This document shows positions 51,088-63,204 of a stretch of 64,000 bases of DNA, piece after piece. Below the pieces are notes generated by a model. It saw only the letters and a list, made by a program, of their open reading frames with translations. It had not been told where the DNA came from and ran no database searches. Position 1 is the stretch's first letter. Every line of letters starts with the position of its first letter. The stretch spans positions 17,641,020 to 17,705,019 of the forward strand of contig NC_041019.1 in assembly GCF_004193775.1 (NCBI RefSeq). Direction: 5' to 3'. Source of the stretch: Glycine soja. Its lineage: Eukaryota > Streptophyta > Magnoliopsida > Fabales > Fabaceae. The translations under genes were made by a program, and so were the position numbers.

Positions 51088-52770
51088 TGTAAAATCAAAG
51101 CTTCATGGTGAATCAAAGGTGATTCAAAGGTGTTTTGATGATAACAAAAGATGATGACAAAGGTGATGACAAAAAGCTCAAAGATCAATCAAAGAACAAC
51201 TTAAGTGAATCAAGAACAATTCAAGAGTTCAAGATAAGAATCAAGAAGAATTCAAGACTCAAGAAGAAAGTTTAGAGTCAAGAATCAAGATTCAAGGTTC
51301 AAGATCTCAAGATCTCAAGAATCAAGATCAAGATTCAAGACTCAAGATTCAAGAATCAAGAGAAGGCTTAATCAAGATAAGTATGAAAAGTTTTTCTCAA
51401 AAATTGAGTAGCACATGATTTTTCTCAAAACATTTTACCAAAGAGTTTTTACTCTCTGGTAATCAATTACCAGATTGTTGTAATCGATTACCAGTAGCAA
51501 AATTGTTTTGAAAAAGTTTTCAAATTGAATTTACAATGTTCCAATTAATTTCAAAAAGTTGTAATCGATTACAATGTTTTGGTAATCGATTACCAGTGCC
51601 TTTGAACGTTGAAATTCAAATTCAAATGTGAAGAGTCACATCCTTTCACATAAAAGCTTTGTGTAATCGATTACACTTATTTGGTAATCGATTACCAGTG
51701 AATGTTTCTGAATAAATCAAAAGATGTATCTCTTCAAAAAGGTTTTGACTTTTTCAAATTGGTTTTAAGTTTTTCTAAAAGTTATAACTCTTCTAAATGG
51801 TCTTCTTGACTAGACATGAAGAGTCTATTAAAGCAAGGCTTTGTTTTGCATTTTCAATGAATTCATTCTTTCAATCTTGAACACTTATTCAATCAATATT
51901 TTATAAGCCCTAAATCTCTTTGAACTTCTTCTTCTTCTTTGTACCAAAAGCTTTCTGAAGTTTTCTGGTTTTCCAAACCTTGAAAACTTGTGCAATTCAT
52001 CTTTTCATTCTCTTCTCCCTTTGCCAAAAAGAATTCGCCAAGGACTAACCGCCTGAATTCTTTTTGTGTCTCTCTTCTCCCTTTTCCAAAAGAACGAAGG
52101 ACTAACCGCCTGAATTCTTTTGTGTCTCCCTTCTCCCTTGTCAAAGAATTCAAAACGATACAGTCTGAGAATTCTTTTGATTCTTTCCTTTCCCTAATAC
52201 AAAAGTGTTCAAAGGACTAACCGCCTGAGAATTCTTGTGTATCCCCATTCACAAAATATCAAAGGTTTAATCACCTGAGATCTTTGTCTTAACACATTGG
52301 AGGGTACATCCTTTGTGGTACAAGTAGAGGGTACATCTACTTGGGTTTGACTGAGAACAAGAGAGGGTACATCTCTTGTAGATCAGTTCTAGTAGAGGGT
52401 ACATCCACTAGGGTTTCAAAGAGAACAAGGGAGGATACATCCCTTGTGGATCTTTGCTTGTAAAAGGATTTTTACAAGGTTGAAAGAAATCTCAAGGACC
52501 GTAGGTCGCTTGGGGACTGGATGTAGGCACGGGTTGTTGTCGAATCAGTATAAAAACTCTTGTGTGTTTGTTTCCTTCTTCCCTACTCTTTTACTTTCTA
52601 TTGTGCATTTAATTTCTGCTTTTACTTTCTGTTAAGTTTCTCTTCTACTCCATATTCTCTTAACAACATAAGTAAAAGCCTTAGAAGAGTAATTTTTTAA
52701 TTAGTAAAGGTTTAGGAACAATTAATTCAACCCCCCCTTCTTAATTATTATGAGGCCACTTGATCCAACA
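51088..52770 (+). mobile_element. Solo LTR with hairpin cassettes, TSD AAATC
   Basis: 1683 bp, starting TGTAAAATC and ending TGATCCAACA, with the perfect duplication AAATC at 51083-51087 and 52771-52775. The first ~270 bp are CAAGAATCAAGATTCAAG-type simple repeats. Palindromes around GTAATCGATTAC at 51460-51695; TCTATTAAAG near 51825 replaces the TATA motif of the sister copy. Five AGGGTACAT-loop hairpins lie at 52292-52447 (the last reads AGGATACAT). Confidence 0.88.
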
Positions 52771-52775
52771 AAATC

Positions 52776-53474
52776 AGGAAAGTTCCACTTGGTCACATAC
52801 CAAAGTGTGACAATCCATTACCACCCTTCAATGGGGCGCAAGATTGGTCCCAAAGCCATATATTTTCTTGCTGTGCAGAATGATCGAAGTTTTTAAAAGA
52901 AAGGGGAAAACCCCAAGATCAATATTTCAATTGATTAAATGTCAAATAGCTCCATTGCCGTCACTCCAAAGTTGTCAAGTGACTAAATCAAACAGAACAT
53001 ACACTCTGAGGGAGTCCCTGATGAGATTTGCAAAAAAATAGGATGAGGTTGCATGAGTTATCGCATCTTTAAAAAAAAAATCAATCTGTGTTTTCCAAAA
53101 AAAAAAATCTAACCAAAAATCAAAATCACAAAAAAAAAGAAGGAAAGAATGTCATGAACATTGTACAAATTTCCATTGCATTACAATGTTGCATACAAAG
53201 CCTGCATTTATTGTATTTCAAAATAAAGGTTGCATGCATCTGCATCCCAAAAATCATGGTCGCATTAAGTTCATAGATTTCTCTTTGTATGCCAATTTCC
53301 CAAAACTAATGTCCTAACCTTAGAGTTTAGGATAAGAGACCCTCTCAAAGAGTCAACCTCTTGCTTTCTCACCAGGTTGAGCCCTTTGGTACTAGTACCT
53401 ATTGGTTTATTTCATAAGACTCAAAGTCCTCGCAATTATCTTATGAAGACTGTCACAGTCTTCCTTTGCCTTCC
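52776..53474 (+). other. 3' non-coding region with conserved anchor
   Basis: Continues the Ogre-like 3' region after the solo LTR. The anchor at 53356-53399 (TCTTGCTTTCTCA and GGTACTAGTACC) corresponds to 5824-5863 (inverted). No gene. Confidence 0.6.
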
Positions 53475-54185
53475 AGAGACAATCGAGTCCGTTGGCATGC
53501 AGAGACAATCATGGTCATCTGCCTATTTTCAAAGAATTCAATGTCTTTCGATCAAGACTATTAAAGTCTTCTTTTCCTTCTAGAGACAATCAAGTTCGTT
53601 GGCACGTAGAGACAAATTATGGTCATCTATCCCTTTTCAAAGACTTCAATGTCTTTCGATCAAGACTATTAAAGTCTTCTTTGCCTTCTAGAGACAATCA
53701 AGTCCGTTGGCACACAAAGACAAATTATGGTCATTTGCCCCTTTTCGAAGACTTCAATGTCTTTCAATCAACACTATTAAAGTCTTCTTTGCCTTCCAGA
53801 GACGATCAAGTCCATTGGCACGCAGAGACCAATTATGGTCATATGCCTCTTTTCGAAGACTTCAATGTCTTTCGATCAAGACTATTCAAGTCTTTTTTGC
53901 CTTCTAGAGACAATCAAGTCTATTGGCACACAGAGACAAATTATGGTCATTTTCCCCTTTTCGATGACTTCAATGTCTTTCGATCAAGACTATTAAAGTT
54001 TTCTTTGCTTTCCAGAGACAATAAAGTCCATTGGCACGCAGAGACAAATTATGGTCATCTGCCTCTTTTTGAAGACTTCAATGTCTTTCGGTCAAGAATA
54101 TTAAAGTCTTCTTTGTCTTCCAGAGACAATCAAGTCCATTGGCATGCAGAGACAATCATGGTCATCTTCCTCTTTTCGAAGACGA
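53475..54185. repeat. 108-bp tandem array, seven units
   Basis: AGAGAC occurs at 53475, 53582, 53690, 53798, 53906, 54014 and 54122 (107-108 bp apart). Units contain GACAAATTATGGTCATCT and GACTTCAATGTCTTTCGATC. Since 108 is a multiple of three, a 309-codon frame stays open through it (53492-54421), but this is a consequence of the repeat. Confidence 0.93.
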
Positions 54186-55010
54186 TAATGTTTTCTGTCA
54201 TTTATGCTTTCAAAAGGCGAAAATGCCTTCATTTACATTTTGAAGACGACAACATCTTCAAAAGGCGACAATGCCTTCATTTACATTTCGAAGACGACAA
54301 TGTCTTCAGTCATTTATGTTTTCAAAAGGCGACAATATCTTCATTTACATTTCAAAGACGACAATATCTTCAAAAGGTGACAATGTCTTCATTTACATTT
54401 CGAAGACAACAATGTCTTTAAAAGGCGACAATGCCTCCATTTACATTTCGAAGACGACAATGTCTTCAAAAGGCAACAATGCCTTCATTTACAATTTGAA
54501 GACAAAAATGTCTTCAAAAGGCGACAATGCCTTCATCTATATTCCGAAGACGACAATGTCTTCAGTCATTTATGCTTTCAAAAGGCGACAATGTATTCAT
54601 TTACTTTTTGAAGACGACAATATCTTCAGTCATTTCATGCTGTCAAAAGGCGACAATGCCTTCATTTATGCTTTCGAAGATGACAATGTCTTCATTTACA
54701 TTTCAAAGACGACAATGTCTTCAAAAGGCGACAATGCCTCCATTTACATTTCAAAGACGACAATGTCTTCAAAAGGAGACAATGCCTTCATTTACATTTT
54801 GAAGACGACAATGTCTTCAAAAGGCGACAATGCCTTCATCTACATTTCGAAGACGACAATGTCTTCAATCATTTATGCTTTCAAAAGGGTACAATGTGTT
54901 CATTTACATTTCGAAGACGACAATGTCTTCAGTCATTTCATGCTTTCAAAAGGTGACAATGCCTTCGTTTACGCTTTCGAAGATGACAATGTCTTCATCT
55001 CAAAGACTTC
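54186..55010. repeat. ~48-bp tandem array (GACGACAATGTCTTCA)
   Basis: Many units alternating GAAGACGACAATGTCTTCA and AAAAGGCGACAATGCCTTCA with TTTACATTT between; some carry an inserted CAGTCATTTATGCTTT. The TGTCTTC / GAAGACGACA parts make each unit partly self-complementary. A 288-codon frame (54271-55137) results from the triplet-multiple period. Confidence 0.92.
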
Positions 55011-55164
55011 AATACATATATATATATATATATATAAAGAAAAAAAAAAGAAGAACTTCAAGGTCTTCATGTTTTCACAGGTTTTACTGCTAGGACTTCC
55101 GCTAGTGGCTGGTTGGATGGTGAGATCCCTCAAATGAAATTAGTGTCTTTATCTTTATTTCCCT

Positions 55165-55200
55165 TTTATTTCCAATAAAAGATAAGTAAAGACGGGTAAC
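55165..55200 (+). other. Pre-LTR region with polypurine tract
   Basis: AAAAGATAAGTAAAGACGGG then TAAC directly before TGTCATACAC, matching the layout at 21191-21218. Confidence 0.65.
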
Positions 55201-56392
55201 TGTCATACACTAATTTCGTCCGGGGATGATCATTTGCAAACATTTGGATTCTTGCCAACTGAATTGAGCTGCTTAACACTAATTGTCGCGCAATTCGTAT
55301 GGTTTTGTGACATTTCGGAAGGAAATGTGCAAAATATTCAAAAGAAGGGCAAAAGGGTCACTTTTGGGGCATTTTTCAGCCCCTGGGCCCACTAGAAAGC
55401 TTAGGGATGAAGTAACCAGCTCGCCTGGGCAAGCTAGGTTACTTCAGGAGGAAGCAAGCAACTCGCCTAAATAATCGTGAGGGGGCTGAAGGAAAGGGGT
55501 CCTGAGGTTCCTAAGGTCCAGAGGTCCAGAATTGAGAAGAAATAAGAGAAAAAGAAGCTAAAACACCGCTGAATCGCGACTGCAATCGATTTCTACATCG
55601 TTCTTCACCGTTCTTCATCTATTCTTCGGTCGTTCTTCATTCTTCATTCGGTTAGTGCATGTCTTTAAGGATTTGAACTTGATTCGTGGACCCTTAGGGG
55701 TCCTCTTTATTACTTTATGCATCTTCATCTCCTTTTTCGATCATCGGTAATCACTTTTCTTTTGTAAAGTAAGTTTTAATCGATCATTAGCGTTGCAAGT
55801 TCTCTTAAAAAAGGATTGAAGACTAATAAGTAAAATCAAAACAAAACCAACTCATAAACTTTCTTCATTTCATAAAAAAAATCAAGAGATCGTTTCAAGG
55901 TCCAACACCTTAACGATTCTCTCATCTCATTAAAAAAATCAAAAGATCGTTTCAAGATCCAACGCCTTAGACGACCTTTTTGTTCGCAACTAAAATCAAT
56001 CTTTCAAAAAGATAAAAAATCAATTTAATAAACAACCTTTCAGACTTAAAGAACTACGTTGGTCTGATTTTCCCATCGCATCCGAGGATACGTAGAAGCG
56101 AGGGCAAGACCCTTGTCTCTGCATGAAAAGGGAAAATACATAAAAAATATAAAAAGGGAAAATACATAATTTTGAAGTCATGTTTTGCACACTCAATTAA
56201 CGGCTGTCGTCCTTTGTGATGGGCATGCGGGGTGCTATTACCTTCCCCATGCGTAAACAACTTCGAACCCTCATTTTCAAAATCTGCAGACCTTTGTCTT
56301 CTTTTGGTTTTTCTAACTTTTTCCTCGAATAATCGTTGGTGGCGACTTAGCTCATTTTCTCCCTTGGAGACAAACGCTTTGACCCATTAAAT
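55201..56392 (+). repeat. 3' LTR of the second Ogre-like element, 3'-truncated
   Basis: Matches 45015-46287 over most of its length. About 50 bp that include the TATA box are missing (near 55460), an extra segment is present near 55255-55290, and the last ~60 bp are replaced by unrelated AT-rich sequence after about 56392. Confidence 0.82.
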
Positions 56393-56443
56393 ATTTCATA
56401 TAAGTATAAATTATTCTACCAACTATTATTAATATACTCTTAT

Positions 56444-57590
56444 TGTTAGTGTTTAGCTCTACTGAGCTTTAAAAGATTGGCTAAGATTTTGTTAAAACAT
56501 AAGCACTTAGACAATGAAGGAAAGCTGGAGTTGCTGCACATGATGTCCAACGTTATGACAAGGAATAAGAACGGGCTGCACAATGCACAAGGCAAGATAA
56601 AATGTCTAATGAAGAATTGAAGTTGAAGGATCCACGATGTCGGATACAATGTCCTGACATCCTGCTCGAAAACACTGGAAGTGCTGTACAATGCAAGATA
56701 AAAGTCAAGTGAAGCATTGAAGCTGCAGGATCCAAGATGTCGGATACGATGTCCTGACATCTGGCCCGAAAATACTGGACATATAAATCTGTTATATCTT
56801 TAACAGATTATTGTGCAGTTAGCAAGAGATTAGAAGATCTATCTTTAGGAACGAATTAAAAGATCATTATGGTTCGAATTTCAAAGTAGAAGAGTTCGTT
56901 CAGGGATTAAAGATTAAAGATTAAAGATTCAAACTAAAAGATCAAAAGTTATCTTTTAGTTCTTTAACTGCAGATTTTCAGGAAGAAGATAGATCTCCTC
57001 CAGCATCAAGAACTTGCAGCCCAGAATCGTACACGGCTATATAATCATGGAGGCTGCACGAGTTCTGGACCAAGTCCGGGATTGAAGAGTTATTTTGTGA
57101 GTTTTAGGACTTGAGTGTTTTTGTGAGCCACCTTGATGGTATACTAACATCAAGTGTTGGACCTGAGTGTGTAGAGTTGATCTCTTGTGTCTAGAGTTGA
57201 TCTCTAGTGTGTAGGGTTGATCCCATTTGTTCAGAGTTGATCTCTGGTGTGTCTTTGAATAAATTGTAAACACAGGAGTGTGAGTGAGAGGGAGTGAGCA
57301 GAGGTTCTCATATCTAAGATTGGGTCTTAGGTAGAGATCGCACGGGTAGTGGTTAGGTGAGAAGGTTGTAAACAGGGGTTGTTAGACCTTGAACTAACAC
57401 TATTGAGAGTGGATTTCCTCCCTGGCTTGGTAGCCCCCAGATGTAGGTGAGGTTGCACCGAACTGGGTAAACAATTCTCTTGTGTTATTACTTGTTTAAT
57501 CTGTTCATACGGACACACATAAACTGCATGTTCTGAAGCGTGATGTCGTGACATCCTGTACGACATCTGTCCCCTGGTATCAGAATTTCA
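56444..57590 (+). repeat. 5' LTR of the copia element
   Basis: TGTTAGTGTTTAGC to CAGAATTTCA. TATATAAT at 57038-57045. Contains a diverged direct repeat of about 95 bp (GATGTCGGATAC near 56636 and 56736) and a ~22-bp repeat GAGTTGATCTCT at 57165-57260. The 5' boundary is chosen from the TG start. Confidence 0.75.
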
Positions 57591-57648
57591 ATTGGTATCA
57601 GAGCCAACACTCGAAATCACAGAGTGAGATCTGGGGAGATAAATTCTG

Positions 57649-60139
57649 ATGAACATGGAGAAAGAAGGAGGACCAGTGAACAGACCACCAATTCTTGATG
57701 GAAGCAACTATGAATACTGGAAAGCAAGAATGGTGGCCTTCCTCAAATCACTGGATAGCAGAACCTGGAAAGCTGTCATCAAAGGCTGGGAACATCCCAA
57801 GATGCTGGACACAGAAGGAAAGCCCACTGATGAATTGAAGCCAGAAGAAGACTGGACTAAAGAAGAGGACGAATTGGCACTTGGAAACTCCAAAGCTTTG
57901 AATGCACTATTCAATGGAGTTGACAAGAACATCTTCAGACTGATCAACACTTGCACAGTGGCCAAAGATGCATGGGAGATCCTGAAAATCACTCATGAAG
58001 GAACCTCCAAAGTGAAGATGTCCAGATTGCAACTCTTGGCTACAAAATTCGAAAATCTGAAGATGAAGGAGGAAGAGTGTATTCATGACTTCCACATGAA
58101 CATTCTTGAAATTGCCAATGCTTGCACTGCCTTGGGAGAGAGGATAACAGATGAAAAGCTGGTGAGAAAGATCCTCAGATCCTTGCCTAAGAGATTTGAC
58201 ATGAAAGTCACTGCAATAGAGGAGGCCCAAGACATTTGCAACATGAGAGTAGATGAACTCATTGGTTCTCTTCAAACCTTTGAGCTAGGACTCTCGGATA
58301 GGGCTGAAAAGAAGAGCAAGAATCTGGCTTTCGTGTCCAATGATGAAGGAGAAGAAGATGAGTATGACCTGGATACTGATGAAGGTCTGACAAATGCAGT
58401 TGTGCTCCTTGGAAAGCAGTTCAACAAAGTGCTGAACAGAATGGACAAGAGGCAGAAACCACATGTCCAGAACATCCCTTTCGACATCAGGAAAGGCAGT
58501 AAATACCAGAAAAGATCAGATGTAAAGCCCAGTCACAGCAAAGGAATTCAATGCCATGGGTGTGAAGGCTATGGACACATCATAGCTGAATGTCCCACTC
58601 ATCTCAAGAAGCACAGGAAAGGACTCTCTGTATGTCAATCTGATACAGAGAGTGAACAAGAAAGTGATTCTGACAGAGATGTGAATGCACTCACTGGGAT
58701 ATTTGAAACTGCTGAAGATTCAAGTGATACAGACAGTGAAATCACTTTTGATGAGCTTGCTGCATCCTATAGAAAACTATGCATCAAAAGTGAGAAGATC
58801 CTTCAACAAGAAGCACAACTGAAGAAGGTCATTGCAGACCTGGAGGCTGAGAAGGAGGCACATAAAGAGGAGATCTCTGAGCTTAAAGGAGAAGTCGGTT
58901 TTCTGAACTCTAAATTGGAAAACATGACCAAATCAATAAAGATGCTGAATAAAGGCTCAGATACGCTTGATGAGGTGCTGCTACTTGGAAAGAATGCTGG
59001 AAACCAGAGAGGACTTGGATTTAATCCTAAGTCTGCTGGCAGAACAACCATGACAGAATTTGTTCCTGCCAAAAACAGGACTGGAGCCACGATGTCACAA
59101 CATCGGTCTCGACATCATGGAATGCAGCAGAAAAAGAGCAAAAGAAAGAAGTGGAGGTGTCACTACTGTGGCAAGTATGGTCACATAAAGCCCTTTGCTA
59201 TCATCTACATGGCCATCCACATCATGGAACTCAAAGCAGCAACAGCAGAAAGAAGATGATGTGGGTTCCAAAACACAAGACTGTTAGTCTTGTTGTTCAT
59301 ACTTCACTTAGAGCATCAGCTAAGGAAGATTGGTACCTAGATAGCGGCTGTTCCAGACACATGACAGGAGTTAAAAAATTCCTGGTGAACATTGAGCCCT
59401 GCTCCACTAGCTATGTGACATTTGGAGATGGCTCTAAAGGAAAGATCATTGGAATGGGAAGGCTAGTTCATGATGGACTTCCTAGTCTGGACAAAGTACT
59501 GCTGGTGAAGGGACTGACTGCAAACTTGATCAGCATCAGTCAGCTGTGTGATGAAGGATTCAATGTAAACTTCACAAAGTCAGAATGCTTGGTGACAAAT
59601 GAGAAGAGTGAAGTTCTAATGAAGGGCAACAGATCAAAGGACAATTGTTACCTATGGACACCTCAAGAAACCAGCTACTCCTCCACATGTCTATCCTCCA
59701 AAGAAGAAGAAGTCAGAATATGGCATCAAAGATTTGGACATCTGCACTTAAGAGGCATGAAGAAAATCATTGACAAAGGTGCTGTTAGAGGCTTCCCCAA
59801 TCTGAAAATAGAAGAAGCAGAATCTGTGGTGAATGTCAGATTGGAAAGCAAGTCAAGATGTCCCACCAGAAGCTTCAACATCAGACCACTTCCAGGGTAC
59901 TGGAACTACTTCACATGGATTTGATGGGCCTATGCAAGTTGAAAGCCTTGGAGGAAAGAGGTATGCCTATGTTGTTGTGGATGATTTCTCCAGATTTACC
60001 TGGGTCAACTTTATCAGAGAGAAATCAGAAACCTTTGAAGTATTCAAAGAGTTGAGTCTAAGACTTCAAGAGAAAAGGACTGTGTGATCAAGAGAATCAG
60101 GAGCGACCATGGCAGAGAATTTTGAAAACATCAAGGTTT
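57649..60139 (+). pseudogene. Copia gag-pol, gag open, pol frameshifted
   Basis: Gag frame 57649-59259 (536 codons): PPILDGSNYEYWKARMVAFL start, helical capsid region, zinc knuckle CHGCEGYGHIIAEC (near 58550-58592), acidic segment, coiled coil (QEAQLKKVIADLEAEKEAHK), then a second knuckle CHYCGKYGH at about 59158. Here a one-base shift moves pol into the next frame (59151-59924): protease WYLDSGCSRHMTG (about 59328-59365) and the pre-integrase WHQRFGHLHLRGMKK. Another shift near 59825, one near 59928 and two near 60069 and 60119 break the integrase start (YAYVVVDDFSRFTWV). A 100-N gap ends the reading. The breaks cluster beside the gap and may be sequence errors. Confidence 0.85.
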
Positions 60140-60239
60140 NNNNNNNNNNNNNNNNNNNNNNNNNNNNNNNNNNNNNNNNNNNNNNNNNNNNNNNNNNNNN
60201 NNNNNNNNNNNNNNNNNNNNNNNNNNNNNNNNNNNNNNN
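60140..60239. other. Assembly gap, 100 N
   Basis: Exactly 100 N, the usual placeholder for a gap of unknown size. Integrase sequence does not resume on the right side, so a substantial piece is missing or the two sides are not truly adjacent. Confidence 0.98.
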
Positions 60240-63200
60240 TACCTCCTTACACTCCTCCTTAACCATAAAGGTGTTCTGCTCTTGGGGTAGATCTCTTCAC
60301 TAGAAATTCTTCCCCTTTTGCTTCTCACTTTTACTAGAGGAAAGGTAGAATAAGTAGCCTCATTTGGCTACTATAAATGTCTTGGCCCCTCATAAATCAT
60401 GGTTTTCTGGTGGGGCATTGAGAAGTAATGTGTCTCTTCTCCAAGACATTAATAGCACTTCAATGGAGCTATCTTCTCTTGCATACAGCTTAAGGCGTTT
60501 GCTTTTCTATTGCTTCCCCTTATCGATGCTTGGCCTTAGAAGGTTTCACCCCTAAGATCCTTGACCCTTGGTTTTCCTTTGATAAGAGTTGAGGGCCATA
60601 AATTTTGATAGTAGACTTCCTTTAAGTGTTGCTTAACCTTTTCTCCCATCTAAATTAGCCTCTACATGTCCCTCCCATGGAAGTATGGGAGTTTAATGTT
60701 AAACTCTTGATGGCTTCTTTCATTTTCTCTCCATTATGGGAGTGAAGGTCTAAGATGTGACCTATGCTTCCTTCATAATAGTCACCGAAGTCTTCACTTA
60801 GGCTCTTGCAATATATAAAGAGTTCGACTACTATAGGAGAATGTTTTTATCTTTTCATTTCTTACGATTATATTTTCTTCTCTTCTTCACCCATTTATAT
60901 TTCTCCTCATCTTGATTATTTCTTCCCATCTTTTTGTTACTCTTTTTCTTTTTCTCTACTTTTTTCTTTCCACAAATTAAGGGATCTTCAACATCATCAA
61001 ATTATACAAGGGGTCTTAGGATAGAACCCTCACCATTGACCACTAGATGAAGAATGAAGATCATGTTGGGTTCCTAGAGTTATGGTTCTTTCTTGTTGGG
61101 GTTGAAAACAAAAGGTAAAAATAAACTACTTGGTTGAAACTAGCTCAAATAAACACTAAAAGAGGTGTGAAAGATAAGGAAAAAAACTAATTGGTAAAAA
61201 AGCAAGCTATCTAGGCGGTTATGACAATGGAGGCGTTAAAGAAAATATACTTGAAATAAGCAAAAATTAAGTGCAAGAATGCAAGACTAGGAGCGATCCT
61301 AGAGTGTTTGGATGATCATTAAGGTTCCCAACAAAAACACCACTATCACGTAAGGGGGAGATTGCCTAAAAATGTATTACACACAAATGAAAGTAGGTGT
61401 GACCTAGCGGAGCTCCCAAACTCTTCCAATGAAGGCCTTTTTGTTTACAAAATATGAAAGCAAGCAAATTGTCAAGTTACACAATTACAAAAGACAAAAA
61501 GTCCCTACATTGTGTGCTATTTCTCTCGCTTATTAGTGATTTTCAACTATCAAATTTGGCAAGTGCTTCATATAGTCGCACAAGATATTATGCTTCTTAA
61601 GGTTGCTACAGGACACTATGGTCTTGACTCAATCTTTCAATATTGTGAATCGCAAATCCTCCACTTTCTAATTACCTGTATATTTGGAACTCAAATAAAC
61701 TGACGAAGGAAAAAAGAGAACAAGCAAATAACACAAAGATCAAAAAAAAAAATTAAAGGCTAAACAAATAGAAGTTATTAACAAGAACAAAGGCCAAAGG
61801 ATTTATCAACACATTAAAGCATGTTGGAAAAAGGCCAAAAAAAGCGAAGCTCATACGACTGCACAGAGAAACTAGAATGGTCTGTCTGATGACTGATAGA
61901 GTAGAAAAACTCTAAAAAAAAAGACTCAATAAACTATAGTTGGGACACTTGTTTTGACTATAATTTTTCGATATTGAAATTATTTCAGGACTAGGGATTG
62001 GTAACAAATAACAGGTCAACCCAATTATACGAACAAATTTGAGCACAAACAGCAAAGCACAGTTCCTTTCACTTTCCCTTTTTTCCTGGACATACCACTG
62101 AAATTTTCTGCCAAATTGTGACCATTTTCTTATTTTTATCCTTTAATCCAAATCGTGGTTTTTTTTTATAATTTTGGTCCAGACTGTTAGAAATTTCAGT
62201 AAACGTTCAGCTCAAAAAACTGTAGTGACCCCATATCAGTAATTCAATACCTGAAAAAATTACGTATGTTCTCGAATGGCTGGCCAGCACCAGCGATTCA
62301 ACCAGAATAATAGTAATGTTTATGTTGAGCTTAATGGCTTGGTAGTTACAATTGGTTGTTATCTTTATGCGCAATTATCTGATAACGACAATAAATAGTA
62401 TGAAGACTTAATTTTTATCTACAAATCCGCCACAACTCAAGCAACCACAATCAACTTACTCATTATGAGACATACATAGTAAGCAGTGCGTATACCACAT
62501 AGACTAATAGGACAAAAAAAAAAGGTTCAAGACAAGGACTACTTCAGGAATTGATCTCTAAGTAGAAGAAAGATTTATTGAAACTATATTAAACATGATC
62601 GCGCATTTAGACTTCACCACACAATATAAGTAAGATAGGCTAAAGAATTTGACTAGATCGATCATCGGCATCGGCAACTCCACATATAACACTAATAAAA
62701 TTCATTTCAACACAATATAAAAAATCAAAAACAAACTTAGGAACATAAGGACAATACTAAATGAAAACATGACATTAAACAACAATAGATTTAAGTATTT
62801 ACACTTACGGATTATGTTAGTTTTTTTTTTTTTCTATCAATATTTGAGAACAAAATTTAGATCTAAACGTTCAGCTCAAAGAATAATGAATGAAATGAAT
62901 AGACCTAAAATCAACTTAACAAAAAACAAGATCAAAGAGTAGTTCTATGCCAAAATTTTGACACCATAGGAAGATGCAGAGAACATATGAATAGTATAGA
63001 CATTTAATAAGTGGTTCAAGCTATAGATTTGTTTAATGTTAATATTCGGGTTTTTAATCTACTCATAAACAGGCACCAAACATACAAGTACATCCATAGA
63101 CGAAGATATTATATAGTGGAAAAATAGTAGAATATTCTATGAGAGAACATTGGTAATTAAAGAAAAACCGATAACAAATAAAGATAAGGATGCAAAAGAT
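60240..63200. other. Unassigned AT-rich region right of the gap
   Basis: Short ORFs only, none recognisable; pyrimidine-rich around 60840-60970. No LTR ends, inverted repeats or RNA genes could be paired. Confidence 0.4.
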
Positions 63201-63204
63201 ATCA

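Larger units (their letters stand above)
45015..56392 (+). mobile_element. Second Ogre-like element, gag only
   Basis: Plus-strand element: 5' LTR 45015-46287, primer site 46290, leader, gag 47720-49474, non-coding 3' region with two tandem arrays, polypurine tract, 3' LTR 55201 to about 56392. It lacks ORF1 (leader and spacer homologues are nearly adjacent at 46500-47590) and pol. LTRs are clearly diverged and contain indels, so it is older than the minus-strand copy at 1-15371. A solo LTR (51088-52770) is inserted in the 3' region. Confidence 0.85.
56444..60139 (+). mobile_element. SIRE/Maximus-type Ty1/copia element, 5' part
   Basis: LTR 56444-57590, methionine-type primer site TGGTATCAGAGC at 57593-57604, gag from 57649, then protease, GAG-pre-integrase and integrase start up to an assembly gap. 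The long gag with zinc knuckle and the sequence type fit the SIRE/Maximus lineage, which is abundant in soybean (family knowledge, not searched). The 3' part is not visible beyond the gap. Confidence 0.85.

Noticed and set aside
53475..55010. CRISPR-like arrays
   Set aside because: The regular direct repeats have no unique spacers; units adjoin and the context is a plant retrotransposon.
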